NCBI GenBank assembly: GCA_000708835.1
Contig: DF237471.1
Span: 1 to 48,222, forward strand
Direction of reading: 5' to 3'
Length of the DNA: 48,222 nt
Origin: Klebsormidium nitens
Lineage: Eukaryota; Streptophyta; Klebsormidiophyceae; Klebsormidiales; Klebsormidiaceae
Positions 1-10,904 of this stretch are shown one piece after another. Made by a program: the position numbers and the translations under genes. The notes under the pieces were generated by a model. It saw only the letters and a program-made list of their open reading frames with translations, did no database searches and was not told where the DNA came from. Each line of letters begins with the position of its first letter. Position 1 is the first letter of the stretch.

Positions 1-1130
1 ACTTCAGGCTTGAATGCCCTGGTTCTTGAATCTCACAGCCGGCCGTGCACGTCGATGACTAACTTTAGCAAGGATCCAGATCTGGCATGTTCTTGCTTTC
101 GTCTATGATTGTAAAAGAGGGGCCGTGTGCTAACTTCGTGTCCGTTGTAACTCAACAAGTCTGGAGCAGGTGACTTTCAAGCGCGGATTTGTTTCGCGAG
201 CGTCGCTGCTAAATCGGCTGGCCAGCGATTTAATGTGATTGTTTCTTCAAACATACGCCATGTTCCAGAATAAAGAATTACGGTCCACTCTTACATTGGA
301 TTCAAAGTCTTCCGTTCGTCATCTATCAGGGTCGTAGATGTCTGCAGCGCCCTTAGAAAGGTTCAGGCCGCGTCTCCGAGTCCGATTCTGTTTCTTCAAG
401 ATGTCGTATCCTTGTTGTGGTTCTTGCTCGATACACCATTAAAAAAGACGGCTGCGATGTGCATGGACGCTCTGGGAACAGTGCTTTCCAAGAACTCTTC
501 CGCGCTCCGACGCCTGAGGCCGTCTAATCATCGGAAAAGCACAACCAATTTTTGCTGTTGTATCAGCAGGCTTACTAGTCCCCCACGCCGTCCTGCTAGT
601 ACTGCCGCGAGAAGCAAAAGCCGGCTCTCCTTTCAGAACTTAACTTACTCTGTGGGCGTAGTGTGCCCGTGGATCGCAGTATTGCCCATCAATCGCACGA
701 TCCAGATTGCGAATTCAGCTACGACCGGGGATGACCTAGTGAGGACTAGGCTATCATGCACCGCCTGCATGTCACTGTCGAACTCTAGTGTTTGATTTTG
801 TTGGTATGTTTTGTCGCACTGTGCACTGCAGCAATTGAGCCTCAAATTATGCTTACTGATCGGCTTGGTGATCAGGTATTCTAGGGTGCTGTTTATGAAT
901 CACACGTGCTCTTGTTTTTATTCCGCCGCTTTTTGTTCTGCTGTTCCGCTATATGCGTTTCTGATCCGTTGTCCTGGTCGAGAATTATGGACGCGAGTCG
1001 ACTGCTCACGTGGCCGCGCCGAGCTCAGAAAGGTTTCTTGGGAGCTTATAACAAGCAATTTGATGGCTTTCCACTTCTTTACCAAGCGTTGGGAATTATC
1101 TGTGTTTTGTTGAAGGGAAGTGTGTGCGGT

Positions 1131-1205
1131 GGCTTTGACGTAATAAAGGCTTCTGAGAGGGGGTCCTCTCTCAGAGATCTTGCTCACACACTAGTTTCTG
1201 ATGCC
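1131..1205 (-). other. Paired-end intron candidate, GGCATC subtype
   Basis: Ends GGCATCAG and TCAAAGCC, flanked by T and A. The inside has a perfect 7-bp hairpin (1153-1159 with 1168-1174). The element is alignable with those at 4087-4156, 5992-6049 and 16971-17034. Confidence 0.4.
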
Positions 1206-1323
1206 ATCCTGGTCCTTTCTCTGGCCCTGATTCGTCAATTTGAAGCTAGCTGGTTTTATCCTTCGAGGTTACGTACCCCCAGAAACCATCCTGCATATGT
1301 CGATGTGGCCTCTTCTTCTCCGT

Positions 1324-1907
1324 TTAAAACCTGCTAATTTTCTTTTGCTGAATTTGAAACATGTCCAGTCCATCCTTTATTGCTTTGCGTACTGAATCGG
1401 CGCTCAAACCAACGCGATGCTCCAAGATGTATGGCCAAGACGATTTATGCTGCTACGTAGCGCGCATCTCGATGCTTGCAACGGTGAAGCGAAATTCTTC
1501 CTGGAGCCGTATTGCGGACCTCTGAATACTGGCTAAGCAAATCATTGAACGGGAGCGCACTTCTTCTAAGATTTTGAGATGCAAAAGCGCGCCATATATT
1601 GACTTTGACTGGCACACATTTGATCGATTTTTGCGCAACCCTTATCACAATACCTCGGGTTCTGGGGAGAAGTTTGCATGGTGGATCGAATTCGTGACCA
1701 AGTTGAACTGGATTGGCAAGGAGAGGATTGACGTGGCGCCAGAAAGTGCGCTACTCCTCCCTTTTGTCACTTTGAGCCAACGCACTACGTAACGATCGTA
1801 GGACAGGAAGGAAGACACGTTCTGTTCTGGATCCGGAAAGCAAATTCTCCGCGGTTTGTTGTAGTGCGAGGGCCCCTCAATCTGGTGATCTTCAAATCAG
1901 CAGCCAT
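1324..1907 (-). CDS. Spliced protein gene with two paired-end introns, function unknown
   Basis: Best supported gene in the window. One frame is open from about 1900 down to the PEI at 1715-1778, continues from 1714 to 1509, and after removal of the PEI at 1433-1508 runs from 1432 to a TAA at 1324-1326. The first junction makes a Tyr codon (T from the upstream exon, AT from the downstream one) inside RYVVRYPVQLGHEF. The second makes a Thr codon inside YSEVRNTYILEHRVGL. The C-terminus is basic and helix-like (SADSVRKAIKDGLDMFQ, then KKISRF). An ATG at 1905-1907 opens another frame that stops before the first intron, so the true start is unsettled. I do not recognise the family. Confidence 0.6.
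1433..1508 (-). other. Paired-end intron (PEI)
   Basis: Coding-sense ends are GGCTCC and TCTTGGCC. Removing the 76 nt joins SEVRN to TYILEHRVGL in one frame. It contains the 10-nt palindrome GCTACGTAGC. Confidence 0.65.
1715..1778 (-). other. Paired-end intron (PEI)
   Basis: 64 nt, ends GGCTCA and TCCTTGCC, flanked by exon T and exon A. Splicing makes a TAT codon and keeps the frame of the gene at 1324-1907. A related element lies at 9035-9110. Confidence 0.65.
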
Positions 1908-2399
1908 ATTAGGTTAATTCGGACACTGGCCTTTCCAATCCTGACAGTAGAGCCAAGTGGCGGGAATTATACGCGGACCTTGTCTTGGCCGTGTCATGCT
2001 GCCAGCTCGGCTTCCGTGAAGGTTACGGCATCAGTCACATCCGAGCGACGTTCGAATTGACTTCTGGACTCAGACTCTGTTTGGCAGCCTAGCAGCCTCT
2101 CTTCAAAGTCCATATCGTTCCGTACAGCAGACCCGATGCTGTATGTGCCGATGTTAGGCTATTTCAAGCTTAGCGAATATTGAGGACGAATACTGGTTGC
2201 ACCAGGCTACATTGGATAATATTCTGAAACAGCTCGCAGTACCTTTTCCCAATCAGCACCTACTACGCTCAGGATCACGGTCCGCGTCGCCCAGAGCTTT
2301 TTCTTGCTTGCCCCTGCTTTCGATCCGCCTTCCAACACAACTTTCATTCCCGAGCATCTAAAAACCCGTCCGGCAGCTTCAGCTTGCTTTTCTCCCCCC

Positions 2400-2510
2400 G
2401 GTCTCGTCTTCGTCCCCTCCCTTCCGCGCGCGCGTGCGCGGGGGGTCACGCGGCGGGCTGATGCGTGAGGGCCCCCCGGCCGGCCGCGTCCGACGCCGGG
2501 CGCAGCATAA
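2400..2510. other. GC-rich island
   Basis: A dense CG-rich stretch with CGCGCGCGTGCGCG and CGGCCGGCCGCGTC, far above the surrounding composition. Similar islands occur at 8580-8700, 15945-16060 and 32150-32330. No gene is assigned. Confidence 0.5.
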
Positions 2511-2655
2511 ACTGAACCGCTCGGCTTCACGGTTCTTGGGCTAAATTCATGTGGGCAGAGTCTTCGGCCGGGACGAGGTTTTAAAAGTTGGTCAGAAGCG
2601 TTTCTCAGGCTTGCTCGAAGTGTGTTCGTTTATCAAGGACGTATGAAGCGTCGAT

Positions 2656-2747
2656 GGCTCAGAGGAATTCGGAAGGGGTGTCGGGGTGGTTAGACTTGTC
2701 AGAAACCTGTTTATAGTGGGAGGTTCAAATGTTTCGCTTTCGAAGCC
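2656..2747 (+). other. Possible plus-strand paired-end intron
   Basis: The only clear hit to GGCTC...TCNNNGCC that I noticed on the plus strand. It is flanked by T and C, which do not pair. About two chance hits per strand are expected by a simple base-frequency estimate, so this may be one. Confidence 0.15.
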
Positions 2748-4086
2748 CGAGTCGTAAGTCTGCCCAGATTACCAATTTGCACACCACTTTCGGTCCATCG
2801 AGACCCCTTTGAGGTGCCGTCCGTTGGAACCCATCCTAGATTTGCATGACGGCGCTCGATCGATCTTAGCTCTGGAGATATTGTTCGCTGAAAAAACTCT
2901 GTGCCGTCTGTCGTCGCCTCCGCTGACGCTCCGCGTGCTCAACTCTGCTCTTGCCGGGCCTCTGTAGCTTCTTGTGGAAAGATTCTCGCAATGCCCCATA
3001 GGGCTTTCTTAATTCTCAACGGCAAGTCGTTGAGATCAGACTCGAAGGGCAGCAGCCATAACGCAATTACTGGTAAGTTGTTTCGTGTACCGTTGTTCTT
3101 GGTCTGTTCACTTTCCGGCTGGGTAGAAGTCTGCCGGAGGGCTGTGGAATTTTCTCGGTTTCAATCTCAGCATACCGCAATCGTGAAATCCGGAAGACCT
3201 TAGTGTTGAAGTCTTTGTAACGACTGCAAGTCTGTGTAGACTTTGAAGAACGGCGGTGATGTAACTTTGAGAATGGGCGCTTCTCATAGCAGCTTCGCGC
3301 ACCCATTGATCAGTTCCTGATGCTGCCCACCACGATTTTAAAAGAAAGCCGCCTGACTCTGATTGTCTAGATGATCCGTGTAACCATCTATCCGAAGTTT
3401 TCTTTCGGAGTAGTTGTCTCTCGCCAAGCAGTGCTCGGATATGTACGAGACTCAAAAGTCCGAAAATAGGTTAAATAAAAATCAACCGATTGTGTTTTTG
3501 GCAGATCATTTGATACCGTGCATGGCCGTGATCAAGAGGCGTCCTGTTGGGGATGAACAAATCTCCCAGGCTGATCCGGAGGTGCACCTGATTGACGCCG
3601 GCCAGCCTTTTAGAGATTCAAGATGGTACCTTTGTATGATTACCAACAGCTGCGTAGTGTCTTGTGCGTCCGTTGTTCGACGAGTCAAGCGTGCCACTCG
3701 TTTGCGGCACACTATTGCATCTTTTGGGTCGTGAATTACGGTTCTGGACGTATCGACTCTGGGTTTGTGCGAGCGATCCGACCCCTTTCTGAAGTCCTGG
3801 TAGTCTGACGATTGTGTACGCATTTACAAACATTGAGAATTTAATGAGCCCTGGACGAGTTCGAAGACGTACGAAACGCAGCGAGGAACTGTATCCAGAC
3901 AAGGAACGCGGCGGTCGGGCACCATCAGTCGTTTCTGAAAGGTTTGGCTTGTTTCCAACGTTTGAATTTGAGCTAAGAGTACTAACCGGCGACTTGGTTT
4001 GATAGAACATTAAATGCGCGTGCACGTGGTATTAGCAAGCTACTGAATGTTGTCTCGTTATATTGTCGAGGCAGATTGTGTGCAAC

Positions 4087-4156
4087 GGCTTTGACGTGAC
4101 TTCTTTTGGGAATAGGTGCTCAAGGGCGCTTTTCATACGTCTCACCCTCTGATGCC
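4087..4156 (-). other. Paired-end intron candidate, GGCATC subtype
   Basis: Ends GGCATC and TCAAAGCC with flanking C and G, where the related copy at 1131-1205 has T and A. The change in the outer pair keeps complementarity. Flanking exons are not established. Confidence 0.35.
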
Positions 4157-4986
4157 GGTTGTATCCCGTTCCCGCCAGCCCTGATGCGGCTTGCCACATT
4201 ATTTGTATTATCTATGTTGTAATCAAAGTATTCGTAGACTATTCTACACGACACGGTAAGCTGAACTGTGCTTCTAGCTCTGCCCCTGGAATCTACCGCT
4301 TAAAAATTCCTTGACTTTTGTCACGTGTTCAGCATCCACAGCTGGCAGATAGCTGCTTCAGTGGCGTTCGACTTATGATTCACCCCTGCAGCCTGCGCGC
4401 GCGTTGTCAGATTGTCCGCTGCTGTACTCTAAGATCGGAACTGTACCAGGGCCGAAGCGGAGCATGCAAGTAACAGCGATTGAAGTGAGATTAAGCCCAC
4501 TGTGACTTCAACATCCGGTTCGCTGAGAGTAGGAAATTCTAATTTGGATCGGCTGCCGTTTGCAACACCGGGTTGGCCCGCCGGCCCGGCGGCGGGGCCA
4601 CCCAGTCGCCTTACATGGGCTTTCTTTCGCCAGCCTCTGCTTTTGTCCACCGTCTACGACACGTAACTCGTGCGTTTGATCGCTTGAAAACCCGACGGCA
4701 GTCACCTCTTTGATTGGTGGCGCACGTAAGCTTTCGCTTTTAAAAACCAGTTTCTTTCCACGTGTGATATTTTTGATGCCCGAGTCTAGTCGTTACGCTC
4801 CTACATAACACGTTCCAGCATTGCAAAGTGCAGAATAAGTGGGCTTGACCTTAGAGGACTACACTAGTAGGCGTGCGTCTGTGCTTGCCATCCAGTTTGC
4901 TCCATGCAGAGCCCACAGAGAGATCGTTGATTTGTTTCCAAACCTCGATGACTTTGAATCTGCCGTCACTAGTATAATTATACTAA

Positions 4987-5031
4987 AGTCGATGCTTCTA
5001 GAGTCGATCCAACTAGAGTCGATGCTTTAAC
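4987..5031. repeat. Tandem repeat, 15-bp unit, three copies
   Basis: Three adjacent 15-mers of the form AGTCGATGCTTCTAG at 4987, 5002 and 5017. The middle copy is diverged in the second half. Confidence 0.8.
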
Positions 5032-5991
5032 GTCTCTAGCGACACAGGAACATTGCTCAACGTTCCTCGCGAAGAAGGTCAGCTGCCATTCTTTGCAGTT
5101 TTGCACTGCGAATGCAAAAGGCTCCACGCACGCTGTCGACGCCCGCTTAATTCATTGTTGCTCCGGCTCCCTGTGGATGGGCGCTGGAATTGTTGTTTGC
5201 CGTGCTCAAGTCACCTGGAAGTATAATTCACCGTTCTCTTTGGTGGGCAGGAGACGTATGTTTTTGCGGCCATAATAGATCAGCACCTTTCGCGAAACCA
5301 ATGCGCGCTGTCATTATAACTAAGGCTTTGAAGAGACTCAAACCACGTTCTGGGCAATGGTCGACATATACTTGCTTCAAACTACGCACGTACCTATGAG
5401 CTGAATCCCCGTACAAGCCGAGATGTCTGAATGTGGCTGTGATGAATCGTTTCGTGGGAACTCTTTCCCAATGGCAAGCTCCGTCGTAGTGCTTCGCACG
5501 ACGCCACCGCCGACCTGCTGTTTGCCTTCAACATGGATCAGGCAGTCTTTTCGAATGATATTTTGTTGGTGGGCTCTTCGCAAAGGTCTGACATGCCATA
5601 AAACTCTTCCAGCAAACTTGGCAACCGGCAACCGTCCCTGGAAAACTCCAGTGGGCAAGTTTCTCGTCATCCAACCGTGATTTTCTTGCGCCTTAGCGAT
5701 CGCTGTGATACACCGGGAAAACAGATTGCTCTCGAATGCTCGGTACATTATCTAGACCGCCCTTCGCGTACTTACACTCGTTCCTCAATTTCTGGTCTTG
5801 ATTTCGATGGTGCGCCTTCAGGTCATATGGGGTAATGCCACTTCCACGACAAGAAGCGCTTAGGAGAATAATTTTGTACCTTTCACACTCTGGCGCTCTT
5901 CGTCCTCCTCAACTCCGCTCACTATAAAACAAGAGAAGCCTTCCCACTGTTTTTGGGCATCTTGTTAAATAGGAAGGCCTCTCTTCATGAC

Positions 5992-6049
5992 GGCAGTGAC
6001 GAGCATCTTCTGAGGACGGGCGCTTCTCGTCGACTGTTTCTGAAGTGCC
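5992..6049 (-). other. Paired-end intron candidate, GGC subtype
   Basis: Ends GGCACTTCAG and TCACTGCC with flanking C and G. The plus-strand text around it (gaggacgggcgc and the 45 bp beyond) is clearly related to 16971-17034. Confidence 0.35.
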
Positions 6050-6156
6050 GATCCTGATTGTAAGTACTTAAAATATTCAAGGCTTCTTCCTCGAGTTGGA
6101 TCGCGAAGAGCAGTTTCGTTTGCATGGAGCTTGGGCGCTGCTGGAGACTGCCGGAG

Positions 6157-6411
6157 TCAGAACTCAAGCGGATGGCAATGACAGATTGCGACGAGGGTCA
6201 AGTCGAAACGACGTATTCCGGCATCATCATGCGAGCACATGAGAATCCTCGCTTCTTCAAGATTTTGAACGGGAAGGTCGAACGTTGTCACGGTCCCTCT
6301 AGTTACGTCGAAGGAGATGTTCATGGAGCTCCGGATGCACTTGTGTCCGAATGAGCTTTGCGAAGCGTCTGTCCAGAAGTTTCTCCCGTTCACTGTAGTA
6401 AGCGCTAGCAT
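6157..6411 (-). CDS. Isolated open exon, unknown protein
   Basis: An 84-codon frame with balanced, protein-like composition (for example SFDVTRGTVTTFDLPVQNLE). No PEI flanks it closely and there is no paralogue to test it. It may be one exon of the same gene as 7120-7398 and 7999-8241. Confidence 0.25.
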   Translation of the reverse strand: MLALTTVNGRNFWTDASQSSFGHKCIRSSMNISFDVTRGTVTTFDLPVQNLEEARILMCSHDDAGIRRFDLTLVAICHCHPLEF

Positions 6412-6568
6412 CGAATTCCGGCCGAAGTCACTGCTTGAGCCGTCCGCAACCTCATGGTCGTTATAGATATCCAGAGATTCTCCAGCCGCTGTTGGCGAAA
6501 TCTTTGGGGCTTACCTCTCAGGCTTTGATGAGTGAAAATTGCAAATGAAGCTCAGCTGATAACGCGTT

Positions 6569-6636
6569 TGTCAAGGAGGACCCCTATGGTTGGAGAGGCC
6601 CGGAATGCGGCCACCTCTGCTTGCCCTAACCGAGCC
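6569..6636 (-). other. Degenerate paired-end intron
   Basis: The 5' end in coding sense is GGCTCGG. The 3' end is TCCTTGAC instead of TCNNNGCC. An internal GAGAGG/CCNCCTCT hairpin is possible. Flanking exons are not established. Confidence 0.25.
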
Positions 6637-7119
6637 CCAAAATTGGTTTCACCTGTTATCGAAAGCACCTCCTGTGCATTGGCTTTGCTTCTTGTGATTG
6701 TTTAGGAACTATGCCCTGCTTACGACAAACAGAATGAGGCGCGGGCTTTTCGTGATCAATCCAGACGTGGTCTCCTTGGGCAGCATACAGAGCCGAAGTC
6801 ACTGGCAAGTTTATCTCCTCTGCTCTTTCAAAACGTGTCTTACTTGGTCCCTCCAATATTTCTCCACCAAACAATCAATATGATACTTTGGGTGCATTAC
6901 TCAAGCCCCAGGCAAACGAAGTTCGTTCATGCAACAAAATCCTTCTCCGCGCCTCCGCTAAAAGCTAACATGCACTGGTTTGTCTGAGAAGTTCGGTTGA
7001 AATCCTCGATGTTGGGCAGAAATGTGCTTGGTCAGCTTACTTCTCCTTCATTTATGCTGCTTGTAACGCTGTCCTTGCTCCTCCGCCCCCGCTAGACTAT
7101 GGAAAAATTTTCGGGGTGG

Positions 7120-7398
7120 TCATATAGCCGGGAACGTCACTTCCAGAGTTACTTGGTTCTCGCGATATTTTGAGGTTGTGGCTACTGTATTTGAGTCCGA
7201 GCTTGCATCGAAGGTCGCAACCTGACGCGCGTTTGGGACAGATCGATTCATGGCCTCGAAAACCATTCCAAAGCGTCGAGAACCGTCCAGAAGTTGTTTG
7301 AGCCCTTCAGAACATTGAGCAGCCCAGGTGTGGTAATTCTTTGTCCGTTCGATGTTTTCGAAGTTGAGATGATTTTGCGCGCCTTCTAGTCTGTGCAT
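7120..7398 (-). CDS. Open exon starting at ATG, unknown protein
   Basis: A 92-codon frame from an ATG at 7396-7398 to TGA. The composition is typical of a soluble protein (for example TWAAQCSEGLKQLLDGSRRF). No family is recognised. It is not inside a repeated block, so the frame cannot be tested against a paralogue here. Confidence 0.35.
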   Translation of the reverse strand: MHRLEGAQNHLNFENIERTKNYHTWAAQCSEGLKQLLDGSRRFGMVFEAMNRSVPNARQVATFDASSDSNTVATTSKYRENQVTLEVTFPAI

Positions 7399-7708
7399 GC
7401 GGCTGGCAATCTGTCATCAACCAAACATCAAAGTGACATCGATCGGAAGTGTTATGTACATTCAACCAGGTGCAGCATATTTGGGCTCTGCCATATTCCG
7501 TGAAAAGCTTGGAGGCATCCCGGTTCGGACTGGAGTGCTTTCACTGGCACGGGTATATAATTTCTGAACAATCACGATCTTTTGCGCAGTGGTTGTCTTT
7601 TCTATAAGTAAGAGGGAGCTTCGCCTCACAACTCGCGCGGCAGGCAGGAACTCGCTCAAGTGACGTGTAACTCGCTCAGCGATCTTATGTCGTGTTTTTC
7701 TGTGAGTG

Positions 7709-7741
7709 GCGCGCTGCTTAAGCAAGCGCGCTGCTTAAGCA
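7709..7741. repeat. Direct repeat of 16 bp with palindromic core
   Basis: GCGCGCTGCTTAAGCA occurs at 7709-7724 and 7726-7741. Each copy contains the palindrome TGCTTAAGCA. Confidence 0.85.
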
Positions 7742-7998
7742 GACGTATGATGACAATGTCAACTTCGAAATACTAATACGTTTCAATGGCGGTTGTGACG
7801 AAGAAGCATCTGGGCACTTTTGCTCATTTGTACCCTTGGTCGGATGCTGTCCGTGAATGAAATGACGCAACATGAAAGGTCATCCCGTCACATAGGGCTG
7901 TCTTTCAGAACCCTTTCAGACCATTTGCGTCGGATCGCCCTCCTTCGACCATGCATGGAACCACAACTATTGCTTACATTCATGAAGGCGGTGCCTGA

Positions 7999-8241
7999 TT
8001 AGGGGTTTGACGACTTCAAAAACGCGGCTTGAATCTGAGTCTGAAGATCGTAAAGAAATTTTGTAGACGAGTCGCGAGAAACAGCCTTGGTGACGTCGGC
8101 AACTTGAGGACGCAAGGTCTTGTGGGCCTGCTCGAATGACGTCGTTGCTACGTGTATCTCTGGGGCCTGTTCTGCTACACGTTGAAAACCACTAGAACCG
8201 TTCAACCCTTTGGAAATTTGAGCTGATATCTTGAAGATCAT
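7999..8241 (-). CDS. Open exon starting at ATG, unknown helical protein
   Basis: An 80-codon frame from an ATG at 8239-8241 with helix-like content (SFEQAHKTLRPQVADVTKAV, FLYDLQTQIQAAFLK). A GTAAGC donor-like site lies about 40 bp past the stop in the same sense, so the stop may be bypassed by splicing. No paralogue is seen. Confidence 0.35.
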   Translation of the reverse strand: MIFKISAQISKGLNGSSGFQRVAEQAPEIHVATTSFEQAHKTLRPQVADVTKAVSRDSSTKFLYDLQTQIQAAFLKSSNP

Positions 8242-8579
8242 CGCAGTGTTAGCTGCATTCGGCTACAACACTTTGAAGGGGCCCAAATGCTGGACTTGAT
8301 TTATTTATCTGGAAATTCTTGAAGCACGCAAGTGTTGGGCCTCCGGGAATTCAGTCCCGACTTTTCGCTCTCTCTTTCATGAGGTGGGCTGCGGCCCCGC
8401 TGCGGCGCCCTCAAAAATGCCTATCTGCACTGAGTTTTCTTCGCCCGGGCTTTTCCATCAGCTTTGCTTTAGTTTCCTCCGCTGTGTTCGGAATCTGATC
8501 CTCAAGTGTCTCACGATCAAATGGCAGCTCACTGAGGTTCCCCTCAGGCCAACATTAACGAAGACATTTTTCCGCGAAT

Positions 8580-8700
8580 CGAGTCGGCGCGCGCACGCGA
8601 GCGATCGAGCGCACGGGTTCACGCGGCCAGCCGGGCCGCGTCTGGACAACGTCGGACGAAGGCGGGTCGAGAGGGCCCGCGCGCGGCCGGCCGCGTGCTC
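8580..8700. other. GC-rich island
   Basis: CG-rich stretch with GCGCGCGGCCGGCCGCGT, sharing the GGCCGGCCGCGT core with the island at 2400-2510. No gene is seen. Confidence 0.5.
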
Positions 8701-9034
8701 TCTTCAGCACAAGAGTGTTTGCACCATGTTTGCTCGGGCTGAAATAGCGGACCTTTGACTTCTTGCAAAGCAACTTTATATAATGAAGGCGCAAAAACGT
8801 AGGGCTTGGATCTCGAGATGCGGAAGCGCGCGACGCAATTTCAAACATTATGGACTGTCACATGTTGCCCTTGCCGTATATTGGAATCCTTCTCTTGTAT
8901 GCATTCCAAGGTAACTTCTCCTCTCATTTCTGGGGCGAGAAAGAAATTTGGTAGCAGCACTAGTAAAAGTTTGGCTTTGATTTTTTGATCAAGGTATTAG
9001 CATCCTGGGACTTACTAGGAAGAATTTAATTGGT

Positions 9035-9110
9035 GGCAACTTGAAGGAGAGGATCGATGTGGCGCCACGAAGTGTACTCTGGCACTCCACCTTTACCGTT
9101 ACTTTGAGCC
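9035..9110 (-). other. Degenerate paired-end intron
   Basis: Alignable with the PEI at 1715-1778, including the shared GTGGCGCCA block, but carrying an insertion after the GGC at its plus-strand left end. Flanks are T and G on the plus strand. Confidence 0.35.
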
Positions 9111-9191
9111 GCGCGCAATTGAATTTTTAACCAGGAACATTGTGACTGATCGGCACCCTTATATGTGCGACTTTGAATCTCACCCTTGATC

Positions 9192-9588
9192 TTATAGTCT
9201 TAACAGAACGGTACGTGTTACATCATCTTGAGGTACATCGATGCGGGTTATAACATAGGTGGCGCTTGAAATATTTACGATCATCTGGAGCGCGTGCAAC
9301 CTTGCAAGGGACATCGGCAGCGTTCCTACTTTGGCCATTACACGCGGAGGGAATCCCTGAGAAAAACGCCAGATGGCAGGGAGGGTAAGCATCGCCTTGG
9401 CTGTTTCTATACTGCCAGGAATGGGTGCGTCTGCCTTCAGTCCGAGCCACTGCCTTGTCAAAGACGAGGGCCGATATTAGAGCCTCTGCCTTCCAAACAT
9501 GTGCGTTCAATCTAGATTTCAAAGGGTGCTGCGGTATGCGCCTCGTCAGACTTGCAAAATACGCAACCCGTTTTCCGCAAGCCTTCAT
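9192..9588 (-). CDS. Exons around a paired-end intron, paralogue of 17.1-17.5 and 18.8-19.1 kb
   Basis: Upstream exon 9588-9449 has ACGKRVAYFASLTRRIPQ and KAEALISALVFDK. The copy at 17.3 kb has VCGKRFA.ASLKRHIPQ and KAEAAISALVVNK, a protein-level match with one frameshift. After the PEI at 9375-9448 a long frame (WRFSQGFPPRVMAKVG and beyond) is open to 9192, but it depends on which base the splice uses. Part of the upstream exon overlaps another open frame (see 9512-9700). Unknown function. Confidence 0.4.
9375..9448 (-). other. Paired-end intron (PEI)
   Basis: Coding-sense ends GGCTCGG and TCCCTGCC, flanks T and A. It has relatives at the same exon position at 17258-17337 and 18850-18927. 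Confidence 0.6.
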
Positions 9589-9700
9589 TTAATGTGTGGC
9601 AAGGACTACCCAACACTGTTGCCACGTGTCGCCTGACGGTGGCACCAGGCGGTTCTTCAATGCTTGAGCCACATACTTACTATGTCCCGGGCTGCAGCTC
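9512..9700 (-). CDS. Exons flanking a paired-end intron, paralogue of 22047-22230
   Basis: Splicing out 9598-9670 gives AARDIVSMYTLNEGLR. The same operation at 22.1 kb gives RDIFMYELNQGAR. The shared RDI..MY.LN.G.R spans the junction and supports both the strand and the splice point (T plus AC making a Tyr codon). The frame ends at TAG 9512-9514, although a further intron could lie before it. Confidence 0.45.
9598..9670 (-). other. Paired-end intron (PEI)
   Basis: Ends GGCTCAAG and TCCTTGCC, flanks T and A. Homologous introns lie at 21224-21293 and 22121-22186. Exon conservation across the junction is described under 9512-9700. Confidence 0.7.
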
Positions 9701-9779
9701 CCAGGAAAAACCATATGTATGAAACCGTGAACCTGGCGTTATTCTTTCCAAGCGCTTTTTAGTTTGGATCTCGTATCTC

Positions 9780-10340
9780 CACCTGCACTGATCCGTTTGA
9801 ACATTCGTCCGTCTCTTGTAGTCGTATTTTGACATCGAGTCTCGGGCGTTCTTCTTTTAATTGAGCTGTGCTTCCTCCGTCCGTATTCTTTCCAGTCAGC
9901 CCGTCCGCTTTCGTGTTCTTTTCCATCACATATTCCATCCGTTCGTTAGTCTTTGAGGTTTAGGACCTTCATTCTCATGCTGTTTTTCCTCCTGTGTATC
10001 CTCCTTGTCAACGTCCCGCCATTTGTGATCCGCCCTTTCTCCGCGTCCTTTTCCCCATCCGTCCGTCCGCGCCGCTTTCTTTCCTGTTCGTCACCTCTTC
10101 TGGTCTGCTCGTCGGTCCACTCGTTCACTGATCTCTCCTCCTTTCGTTCACCTGCACATTCTTCTGACCATGTTCGTCGTTTCCCGTCCCTTATTCCCTC
10201 CGGAAGTTGACCCGTGCGCCAAAAAGTCCTTCCGTATCCATTTCTGTCCGCTCCCTCTCTGTTCCGTCCGCATGTCCACTTGTTGTCAAAGCGGTCCGTC
10301 TGACACTAGTACGTCCGGATGACTTTCCACCTGTTGTTCG
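9780..10340. repeat. Pyrimidine-rich CCGTCC tract
   Basis: Degenerate CCGTCC/CCGT repeats on the plus strand (GGACGG on the coding strand). Comparable tracts occur at 22290-22870, 27150-27690, 38900-39400, 41290-41640, 43150-43530, 45955-46275 and 47220-47700. Confidence 0.6.
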
Positions 10341-10553
10341 AGTCGATCTTTCAACGCCAGCCGGAAGCCTGCTGCACGTACCACTGCTTAGCTCTTGTGG
10401 TTGGTCTATGTGGCGAAGACGAACTCTCAAGTGGCGTAAAGAAAAAACGGATAGGCAAGCTGCCACTTCGAGCTCCTTTTCATCTCCACGGTTCTTGAGC
10501 CGCATTTTCTGCCTGTTGAGATTCATATCAATTAGCAGCGCAACCCCCTTCAT
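10191..10553 (-). CDS. Two-exon gene with in-frame paired-end intron, low-complexity tail
   Basis: ATG at 10551-10553. Exon 1 encodes MKGVALLIDMNLNRQKM. Removing the PEI at 10412-10501 (90 nt) keeps the frame and joins to HIDQPQELSSGTCSRL. The rest is rich in T, R, G, D and E, partly encoded by GGAC-type repeats, and ends at TAA. Because the intron is 30 codons without a stop, retention cannot be excluded from sequence alone. Unknown function. Confidence 0.45.
   Translation of the reverse strand: MKGVALLIDMNLNRQKMRLKNRGDEKELEVAACLSVFSLRHLRVRLRHIDQPQELSSGTCSRLPAGVERSTRTTGGKSSGRTSVRRTALTTSGHADGTERERTEMDTEGLFGARVNFRRE
10412..10501 (-). other. Paired-end intron (PEI)
   Basis: 90 nt, ends GGCTCAAG and TCTTCGCC. 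It contains a perfect 7-bp hairpin (10429-10435 with 10462-10468). Splicing makes a CAC codon from C plus AC. Confidence 0.55.
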
Positions 10554-10669
10554 GCACCTACTTCATGCTTTCTGCCCAGGAAAATGCCCCGCCTCTTTTC
10601 ACAGGGGACCTAGTTTCGCGTTCAACTGTGCGCACACGCGCGCGCGCTTTGCCGGCCGCCTTTGTAAAA

Positions 10670-10696
10670 TTTCTTTTCTTTTAAAAGAAAAGGAAA
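10670..10696. repeat. Inverted repeat TTTCTTTTCTTTT / AAAAGAAAAGGAAA
   Basis: Near-perfect 13-bp arms with no loop. It is absent from the related copies at about 18.47 and 19.9 kb, so it is local. Confidence 0.6.
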
Positions 10697-10802
10697 CCGG
10701 TTGCTGATTGTGGACCGCCGTTGTAAACCGTCCTCGAGCACTCGTCTTAATTATCAGCCCCAAACCTGGAGCACCCGTGTGGGACGAAGGCAATTCCGCC
10801 AC

Positions 10803-10904
10803 GGTAAAGATATCCAATGAGCTGGCGCGTTTGATCGTGACACCAAACATTCAGGGAACTTGAACCAATTCAGACCACCCTTAGTGGCCCGGCTTGCCTG
10901 AGCC
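10803..10904 (-). other. Possible long paired-end intron
   Basis: Ends GGCTCAGG and TCTTTACC. The 3' box is shared with 18585-18595 and 20006-20016, where no 5' partner is visible. This is the weakest length match at 102 nt. Confidence 0.25.

Larger units (their letters stand above)
2750..5980. other. No supported gene
   Basis: Short frames occur on both strands but none has paralogue or intron support beyond the PEI candidate at 4087-4156 and a weaker one near 3252-3326. Confidence 0.4.
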
